Under the pieces are notes generated by a model, which saw only the letters and a program-made list of their open reading frames with translations, was not told the DNA's origin and searched no databases. The translations under genes were made by a program, and so were the position numbers. A stretch of DNA of 11,755 nucleotides from CAZVIK01 sp964627045 (lineage in GTDB: Bacteria; Acidobacteriota; Terriglobia; Bryobacterales; Bryobacteraceae). Positions within the stretch are counted from its first letter, which is position 1; each line of letters begins with the position of its first letter. Below are positions 6,535 to 11,755 of this stretch, one piece after another. The stretch lies in contig CAZVIK010000123.1 of assembly GCA_964627045.1 (NCBI GenBank), positions 1 to 11,755 on the forward strand. Direction: 5' to 3'.

Positions 6535-7833
6535 TTACGCCGGTAGCGCCGCCAGCCGCACGACTTCGGCGCACATCCCGCACCCGTGGTATCCCGCCGG
6601 CGCCGAGCCGGAGTTCTTGATCGCCGCCACGGCACGGTCGTACGGCTCCCACAGGTCCTGCCGCCCTCGAAGTACGGCCCAGTGTGCCGCCATCCTGACG
6701 AACTCTTGAATCTGCCAGCCCGAAGTGGCGCTGGCCTGCGTGCGATTCCCGTTGTAGTCTGTGTAACCGTAGATGCCTCCGGTTTCCGCATCCACGCCTA
6801 CCTTCAGAACGAATTCGATCAATCGTTCCGCCGGGGCCAGGTAGCTGTCCGGGAACCCTCGCTCGACGGCCCGGCTCAGGAAGTAGGCCCATTCGATGCA
6901 ATGGCCAACCTCGACGTGCCCGGTTTGTGCCGCCTCGGAATAGGCGTTATAGATGTCCAGCGGGCCGCCGTCGGGCTCCCTTTGTCCGGGCGGGCCCGCG
7001 GGAATCGGCCTCCACTCGGCGTCGTACAACTCGGGGATGTAGCCCGGCGGCTGCATCAACCTGGCAAGCACGCGGTCGGCGAGGTCCTGCGCCTCCCGCA
7101 TGACTTCCGTGGACTTTGTCGTGTCGTACAGACCCAACAGGCCCTCGAAAAGGTGCATCAGGGGGTTCTGCGTGTTTTTCCCAGTCCCTGCCACCTTGAA
7201 ATCCCGCGAGGTATCGCGCTTGAAGAAGCCGTGCCCGTCCTGGAGCCCTTTCTTCATGCCGGCCCAGATGTTCAGCGCGGCATCGCGGTGTTCCTCTTCG
7301 CCGGTCACCTCGGCCGCCCGTGCCATCCCGAGGATAGCCGCCGCCATTCCATAACTTTCTTTACGGTCGTTGACGACTTTGCCGTCCGCTGGATCGACTC
7401 CCTGGTACAGCCCGCCGTACTCGTGGTCCCACATGTGCCGCATCATGAAGCCGGCTGCCTTCCGCAGGACTTCCTTGATCTCCGGCTGCCGCGTGAGGTC
7501 GAATCCGAACGACAGGGCCGTCATGTTCCGCCCCAAGCTGGTGGGAGAGCCCGCCCCCATCCCCGGCGAGCGGCTCCGGCCCGGAACGGCCGCGCCCTGC
7601 CGGGCCGCTGGCGTTCCCACCCTGCCCAGGAACCCGCTTGGGTGGACCGCCGTCTTCAGGCTTCTCTCGGTGTCCTCGGCGAGCTTCTCGCGGAACCAGG
7701 CCTCGTCTATGCGGCGGGTGGTCCGGCGCCGGCCGCAGCCGCCCCAGTACGGTATGGCGGCCGTGGCGCCAGCAAGTTCAAGGAAGGCTCTTCGTGACGG
7801 ACGTCCAGCCGGCTTGGATCCCTGTCCCCTCAT
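6535..7833 (-). CDS. Exported AGE-fold (N-acylglucosamine 2-epimerase-like) protein
   Basis: The 432-aa product starts at the ATG complementary to 7831-7833, 7 nt after AAAGGAGA. Its N-terminus has a twin-arginine motif, SRRAFL (13-18), then a moderately hydrophobic stretch, so Tat export is likely. C33 (WGGC) resembles a poor lipobox. The rest fits the (alpha/alpha)6 barrel of the AGE family: GRNMTALSFGF (101-111), YGGLYQ (139-144), NPLMHLFEGLLGLY (223-236), GHVEVGHCIEWAYFL (305-319) and TGGIYG (351-356). By eye, H311 and H416 (in GYHGCG near the C-terminus) correspond to the two histidines that act as acid/base in AGE and cellobiose epimerases. Family members epimerise or isomerise sugars and are normally cytosolic. 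The segment 70-100 is low-complexity Gly/Pro/Arg-rich and poorly conserved-looking. It is the last gene of a receptor-DUF1080-AGE series and overlaps nothing. Substrate and true epimerase activity are unknown; a glycosidase-like role on the same fold is an alternative. Confidence 0.75.
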   Translation of the reverse strand: MRGQGSKPAGRPSRRAFLELAGATAAIPYWGGCGRRRTTRRIDEAWFREKLAEDTERSLKTAVHPSGFLGRVGTPAARQGAAVPGRSRSPGMGAGSPTSLGRNMTALSFGFDLTRQPEIKEVLRKAAGFMMRHMWDHEYGGLYQGVDPADGKVVNDRKESYGMAAAILGMARAAEVTGEEEHRDAALNIWAGMKKGLQDGHGFFKRDTSRDFKVAGTGKNTQNPLMHLFEGLLGLYDTTKSTEVMREAQDLADRVLARLMQPPGYIPELYDAEWRPIPAGPPGQREPDGGPLDIYNAYSEAAQTGHVEVGHCIEWAYFLSRAVERGFPDSYLAPAERLIEFVLKVGVDAETGGIYGYTDYNGNRTQASATSGWQIQEFVRMAAHWAVLRGRQDLWEPYDRAVAAIKNSGSAPAGYHGCGMCAEVVRLAALPA

Positions 7834-7840
7834 CGGCCCA

Positions 7841-7848
7841 TCTCCTTT
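7841..7848 (-). promoter_or_regulatory. Ribosome binding site deciding the AGE-fold gene start
   Basis: On the minus strand AAAGGAGA sits 7 nt before the ATG at 7833. The frame stays open upstream to 7968, but those residues are not signal-like and run back into the hairpin region after the DUF1080 gene. The start at 7833 places the twin-arginine motif at residues 13-18. Confidence 0.75.
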
Positions 7849-7936
7849 CGGGCAGCGAGCTACTTCCGGTATGTTGTCACACTCAACCACCCCCGGATCG
7901 CCTCCCGGCCATGTCCGCTCGTGCCGCCATGAGCGG

Positions 7937-7966
7937 GGGGCCGGCAGCCACGCGGAGGCCGGCCCC
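7937..7966 (-). terminator. Hairpin between the DUF1080 and AGE-fold genes
   Basis: GGGGCCGGC (7937-7945) and GCCGGCCCC (7958-7966) form a perfect 9-bp GC stem with a 12-nt loop. It begins 9 nt beyond the DUF1080 stop codon. No T-run follows on the minus strand. It may be a weak or Rho-assisted terminator, or an mRNA-processing or stability element, lowering expression of the downstream AGE-fold gene. I found no good promoter in the remaining gap. Confidence 0.4.
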
Positions 7967-7975
7967 AAGGTTGGA

Positions 7976-8785
7976 TCAATCGTCCAGCGGGCGGTACCAG
8001 ATATTGCGGAACCGCATCACCGTCTTGGGCCCATTCGGCTCGTGGTCCTGAAGCATCAAGGGGCCGGCCTCTCCGGCGCCTTGGGCGCAGGTCAGCCGGA
8101 GTCTCAAGGGGACGTTCTCGAGCACGAGAACACCATTGTGAAACGAGGTAACGCTGCCGGGCGACACCAGATTCTCGCCGTCGCACTTCGGAGCCCGGAA
8201 AACGATATCGAACGTCTGCCACTGGTCCGGCGGGCGCGACACGTTGACCATCGGCGCCGCGACGCCGTAGAGCGCCCCGTTTGAGCCGTTGGCGTAAGTG
8301 GGGTTGTTGTAGGAATCCAGGATCTGAATCTCGTAGCGGCCCTGCAAATAGACGCCGCTATTTCCCTTCACCTGGGGATCCACCTGCCCGTTCGCCCGGA
8401 CGGCGGGCATGTCGGGCGGCGCGAACTCGATGTGAATCTGCGCGCTCCGGAACGCCCGCTTGCTGAAGATGTTGCCAACGCCGGTGGTGCACTGCATTTC
8501 GCCGTTGCGAACCTCGCACTTCGCCGGGGACCCGTCGCGGAGGCTCCACTGCGACATGTCCTTTCCGTCGAACAGAATCACGGCGTCGGAAGGCGGATCG
8601 CCCGGTATCCGGCCCGGGGTGACCGTGCGCGGCTGAGGGCTTCTCATCTCGGCCGCGATGTCGCGCGGAGGCATGGCCCCCCGCCGCGGAGGCGCTTCCG
8701 CGGGGCCGGGCGGCGCCTGGGCCTCAGCCGCAGGCGCCGTCATGATCCAGAGTGCCGCTATCGCGAACACGCACGTTCTGAACAT
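7976..8785 (-). CDS. Secreted DUF1080 (3-keto-disaccharide hydrolase family) protein
   Basis: The 269-aa product has a Sec signal peptide with cleavage likely at AEA|Q (20-23). A Pro/Arg-rich linker runs to about residue 65 before the domain. The DUF1080 (PF06439) hallmarks appear in order: ILFDGKDMSQW (70-80), GNSGVYLQGRYEIQILDSY (141-159), FDIVFRAP (192-199), FHNGVLVLENV (215-225) and GPLMLQDH (241-248). It ends with VMRFRNIWYRPL (256-267). The fold is a concanavalin-like beta-sandwich. Some family members hydrolyse 3-keto-glycosides made by sugar 3-dehydrogenases, but many are uncharacterised. The ATG follows GGAGG by 6 nt and lies 16 nt after the receptor stop codon, so the two genes are almost certainly co-transcribed. 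No 3-dehydrogenase partner is visible in the window. The family is confident; the substrate is not. Confidence 0.88.
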   Translation of the reverse strand: MFRTCVFAIAALWIMTAPAAEAQAPPGPAEAPPRRGAMPPRDIAAEMRSPQPRTVTPGRIPGDPPSDAVILFDGKDMSQWSLRDGSPAKCEVRNGEMQCTTGVGNIFSKRAFRSAQIHIEFAPPDMPAVRANGQVDPQVKGNSGVYLQGRYEIQILDSYNNPTYANGSNGALYGVAAPMVNVSRPPDQWQTFDIVFRAPKCDGENLVSPGSVTSFHNGVLVLENVPLRLRLTCAQGAGEAGPLMLQDHEPNGPKTVMRFRNIWYRPLDD

Positions 8786-8791
8786 GAGTGG

Positions 8792-8796
8792 CCTCC
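8792..8796 (-). promoter_or_regulatory. Ribosome binding site of the DUF1080 gene
   Basis: On the minus strand GGAGG lies 6 nt before the ATG at 8785, inside the 16-nt gap after the receptor stop codon. This supports independent initiation within one message. Confidence 0.7.
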
Positions 8797-8801
8797 GCCC
8801 G

Positions 8802-11755
8802 TCAGAACGTGATCTTCAGCCCCATCTGCATGCTTCGCGCGGGTTGTGTCCCGCTGATCTGCCCGGTGGTCGCCGAGTTGATCGTGGAAGCCGGGTTGTT
8901 GAAGTTGGCGTGATTGAACGCGTTGAACATCTCCCAGCGGAAGACCGCTTTCCATCGCTCGTTGATCGAGAAATTGCGGTGAATCCCGGCGTCGACGTTG
9001 AAATACCCCGGCCCTTCCAGGATGTTGTTCCCCGCGTTTCCGAAGGTGTACTGCGGCTGCACCTGGAACGCCGAGCCGTCAAACCACCGGTCGATGGTGC
9101 GCTCGTCCACCGGCAGGTTCCCGTCCCGGATGCGGTTGGGCCGTTCGGCCGGGCATCCGTTGCAACTGTCGCGCGCGTTGGAGACTTCGGTCGGATTTCG
9201 CGGCGTAAACCAGGTGCCGGTCATCATCCCCCAAACGCCAGACACGTTCCAGTTCCCCACGATGTGCCCCAGCCAGCCTTCCGAGAGGAACGCGCGTCCT
9301 CGCCCGAAGGGCACTTCGTACATGTGGTTGATCACCACCATGTGCCGCCGGTTCACGGCCGCGTTGCCCCATTCGACCTGCAGGTTGCGCGCGTTCTGCG
9401 CCGTGTTGCCGCCCTGGTTTTCTCCCGTATTGATCATGTTCTTCGACCAGGTGTAAGAGAGGCCGGTCGTCAATCCCGCGCGCGCCCTGGTCTGCAATCG
9501 CGTCTGCATCGAATGGTACTTCGACCCGCCCCAGTTGTCGTGGTAGATCAGGTCGCCGACAAGTTGGTTGACGGGGTAGAGCGGCCGTCGCGGGTCCCGC
9601 GCGCCGGGTCCGGGAAAGGCTTGGTTGGTGTTGACCTTTGCCATGAGGTTGATGCCGCGGGAGCCCACGTAGGAGGCCTCCAGCATCAGGTCCCGAGTCA
9701 ACTCCCGCTGCAACCCGAAACTCCACTGGAACATCTTGGGCGTCCGGAAGTCGATAGGGTAAGCCATGGGGCTGCCGCCGTGGACCGCGGGGTCGGTCGG
9801 CGAAAGGGACGCCGGAAGCGGCAGACCGTCCTGGATCAGGCGCGCCGGGACCCCGTTCTGGTCCGTCGTAATCCGTTGCGCCACCATGAACGGCAGGTTT
9901 TTGTAAAGCTGGGTCCCTCCGTCGAACTGCTCGGTGTAGGACACGCCCGCGCCCGTGCGGATCACCGTCTTGGAATCGAACTGGTAGGTGATGCCGAGGC
10001 GCGGCCCGAAGTTGTTCTTGTCGTTGTTGCGCACCGACCGGCTGTTCCCGTCGCGGTTGGCGATCATCAGCTTGCCGGTGACGACGTTGAAATTGGCCCA
10101 GCGGTCATGCACCTCGTAGGGCGAGCCCTGAATCTCGTAGCGCAAGCCCAGGTTCATTGTTAAGCGGTTGTTGACCCGCCAGGTGTCTTCCACGAAGAAC
10201 GCGAACATCGGGAAACGCAGGCCGAACACGCCGGGGAAGTAGCCGCGATTGATCGTGTCCGGCGCGCCCAGGGCGAAGTCGGAGACGGCCGTCGCCGCCG
10301 TGCTCGCTCCCATCTGCCGCGTGAACTGCCCGTTGAAAGTATAGGTGCCGCGCGTCGGGAACGCGGAGTAGCCGTTGAAGACGTGCCGCAGGTAGCGCGC
10401 CCCGAACTTTACGGTGTGCGACGCGCGGACGATGCTCGTGATGTTTTCGTATTGGTAGCTGACCGTGCGGCTGAACTCCGGGAACGTGCTGGCGTCGCCG
10501 ATCGTGGCGTAGCCTCCCGAAATCGTGAATCCGGGCAGTCCGCCCGAGTTGTCGCTGATGTTGATGCCCGGCATCCCCAGCGCTTGGGCCGTGGGATATG
10601 GCATCCCCTCGGTCAGCAGGCCGAAGTTCCAACGCACCGCCCCCAGCCGCGTCTCATTCACGATGTTGGTGCCGATTACCTTGGTGAAGTTGGCGGCGGC
10701 AGCCCAGTTCTTCATGATCGTCCTCGAACCGCCGGTGACATATCTCCCGATCGGGACGCCGGCGTTTGACGGCGCCGGGATGCTGCCCGGCGACGACGTC
10801 AGGGTGTTGTCGTAGCTGTACTTGAAAAACAGCCGGTCGGCGCTGCCGAGGTTCCGGTCCAGGCGAATGTCGAACTGGTCGGTCCGCTGCGTGGTCTTGT
10901 CGACGTAGGTGAAGTTGCGCGTCGTCGCCGTCGATGTCGGACTCGGCAGAAGGTTGATCAGTTTTACGGCCACCGGGTCGATTCGATTTGACGGGATCGC
11001 GTTTCCGGCGAACGGCGCTCGAACCTGCGTGCCGCCCGTTCCCGGCACCAGCGTTAGCGGATCGTAGATCTGCTGCCCCAGCGCGCTGAAGTTGCCCGTC
11101 CGGATCATGTCCCGTTGCGCGAGCGTCGGCAGCGTCGAAATACTGGTGCTCGGCTGCCGGCGGCGGATTCCCTGGTAGTCGCCGAAGAAGAAGGTCTTGT
11201 CCTGTTGGATCGGACCGCCAATGGTTCCGCCGAATTCGTTGCGCCGGAAGGCGGTCTTGGCGACGTTCTGCCGGTTGTTGAAGAACGTGTTGGCGTCCAG
11301 TTTGTCGTTGCGCAGGAACTCGTACAGGCTGCCGTGGAGTTGGTTGGTCCCCGACTTGCTCTGTGCCACGGTCACCGCGCCGGCGGCGTCCCCGTATTCA
11401 GCCGAGAAGTTGCTCGACATCACGCGCACTTCCTGAATCGCGTCGATCGGAGGGACGATCACCAGGCCGTTGAGCCAGAGTTCCTTGTTGTACATCCCAT
11501 CGACCAGGTAGCTGTTGTTGCCGCTTTGCGAGCCATTGATGCTGATCGCCTGGTTGGCGCGCGCCCGGTAGCCCGCCCCGCCCTCCGTCAGCGCCTGCGC
11601 CTCCGCCGCCGCGCCTGGCTTGAGTTGCAGCAACTGATTTATCGAACGGCCGTTCTGCGGTGTCTCCAGGATCTTCTGGTTCGTCACCAGCGACGATACG
11701 CTGGCCGTCTGCGTCTGAAGCAGCGGCGCGGCGCCCGTCACCTCGATGGTTTGTT
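8802..11755 (-). CDS. TonB-dependent receptor, Oar/CarboxypepD_reg type, 5' end outside window
   Basis: At least 983 residues are visible, and the frame is open to the right edge. The first readable residues, QTIEVTGAAPLLQT, match the linker that follows the CarboxypepD_reg domain in this family, so the signal peptide and that domain lie beyond the edge. Next comes a plug-like region with NGRSINQLLQLKPG, SYLVDGMYNKE, EVRVMSSNFSAEYGDAAG and SGTNQLHGSLYEFLRNDKLD. A long barrel follows, with repeats such as FAFFVEDTWRVNNRLTMNLGLR. The chain ends in MQMGLKITF, a Phe-terminated strand typical of outer-membrane insertion. A CNGCP segment and RWFDGSAF near the C-terminal part are common in the family. 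The ligand is unknown. A stop 16 nt before the DUF1080 gene places this receptor first in a set with DUF1080 and AGE-fold enzymes, which suggests glycoside uptake by inference. It differs throughout from the plus-strand receptor, so this is not a recent duplication. Confidence 0.9.
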   Translation of the reverse strand, partial: QTIEVTGAAPLLQTQTASVSSLVTNQKILETPQNGRSINQLLQLKPGAAAEAQALTEGGAGYRARANQAISINGSQSGNNSYLVDGMYNKELWLNGLVIVPPIDAIQEVRVMSSNFSAEYGDAAGAVTVAQSKSGTNQLHGSLYEFLRNDKLDANTFFNNRQNVAKTAFRRNEFGGTIGGPIQQDKTFFFGDYQGIRRRQPSTSISTLPTLAQRDMIRTGNFSALGQQIYDPLTLVPGTGGTQVRAPFAGNAIPSNRIDPVAVKLINLLPSPTSTATTRNFTYVDKTTQRTDQFDIRLDRNLGSADRLFFKYSYDNTLTSSPGSIPAPSNAGVPIGRYVTGGSRTIMKNWAAAANFTKVIGTNIVNETRLGAVRWNFGLLTEGMPYPTAQALGMPGINISDNSGGLPGFTISGGYATIGDASTFPEFSRTVSYQYENITSIVRASHTVKFGARYLRHVFNGYSAFPTRGTYTFNGQFTRQMGASTAATAVSDFALGAPDTINRGYFPGVFGLRFPMFAFFVEDTWRVNNRLTMNLGLRYEIQGSPYEVHDRWANFNVVTGKLMIANRDGNSRSVRNNDKNNFGPRLGITYQFDSKTVIRTGAGVSYTEQFDGGTQLYKNLPFMVAQRITTDQNGVPARLIQDGLPLPASLSPTDPAVHGGSPMAYPIDFRTPKMFQWSFGLQRELTRDLMLEASYVGSRGINLMAKVNTNQAFPGPGARDPRRPLYPVNQLVGDLIYHDNWGGSKYHSMQTRLQTRARAGLTTGLSYTWSKNMINTGENQGGNTAQNARNLQVEWGNAAVNRRHMVVINHMYEVPFGRGRAFLSEGWLGHIVGNWNVSGVWGMMTGTWFTPRNPTEVSNARDSCNGCPAERPNRIRDGNLPVDERTIDRWFDGSAFQVQPQYTFGNAGNNILEGPGYFNVDAGIHRNFSINERWKAVFRWEMFNAFNHANFNNPASTINSATTGQISGTQPARSMQMGLKITF

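Noticed and set aside
7834..7968. N-terminal extension of the AGE-fold gene
   Set aside because: A good ribosome binding site at 7841-7848 and a twin-arginine signal support the start at 7833. The extension is not signal-like and runs back into the hairpin region.
8658..10163. About 500-codon plus-strand open frame opposite the second receptor and the DUF1080 start
   Set aside because: It is a shadow of two well-supported minus-strand genes, with no ribosome binding site or recognisable domain.
1..11755. CRISPR array, tRNA/rRNA, insertion sequence, toxin-antitoxin or phage genes
   Set aside because: I saw no regularly spaced repeats, no RNA-gene-like sequence, no transposase-like reading frame and no terminal inverted repeats on reading both strands.

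Overview
The window looks like a stretch of chromosome from a soil-type Acidobacteriota, most like the Solibacter/Bryobacterales group. The reasons are a high G+C content (clearly above 60% by eye), two very large Oar/CarboxypepD_reg-type TonB-dependent receptors, a DUF1080 (3-keto-disaccharide hydrolase family) protein, and exported small hydrolases beside the receptors. Lineage is inferred from gene types only; there is no rRNA or marker gene. A run of 10 N inside one receptor shows this is a draft or metagenome assembly.

Layout. Positions 1-448 hold no convincing gene, but a sigma70-like promoter lies at 211-239. Two translationally coupled plus-strand genes follow: a short secreted neutral-ceramidase-like metallohydrolase (449-1798) and a secreted SGNH/GDSL esterase (1795-2628), overlapping by ATGA. 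A strong hairpin (2641-2669) and a near-consensus promoter (2825-2853) separate them from the first TonB-dependent receptor (2947-6414), which ends at a textbook intrinsic terminator (6424-6472).

From there all genes run on the minus strand, convergent with the first block. Read in the direction of transcription they are a second TonB-dependent receptor (8802-11755, N-terminus off the right edge), a secreted DUF1080 protein (7976-8785, 16 nt after the receptor), and an N-acylglucosamine 2-epimerase (AGE)-fold protein with a twin-arginine export signal (6535-7833). A 142-nt gap containing a hairpin precedes the last gene.

How they may work together (inference): both blocks resemble the nutrient-scavenging gene sets of Acidobacteriota, in which a large outer-membrane receptor is paired with exported enzymes. 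The minus-strand set (receptor, DUF1080, AGE fold) points to sugar or glycoside handling. The plus-strand set (amidohydrolase-like and esterase) points to cleavage of amide and ester bonds. No substrate can be read from sequence alone. All four enzymes appear to carry export signals, including the AGE-fold protein, whose characterised relatives are cytosolic. I saw no mobile element, CRISPR array, RNA gene or defence system, and nothing that clearly amounts to an undescribed system. The best leads are the altered active-site motif of the ceramidase-like protein and the exported AGE-fold enzyme.
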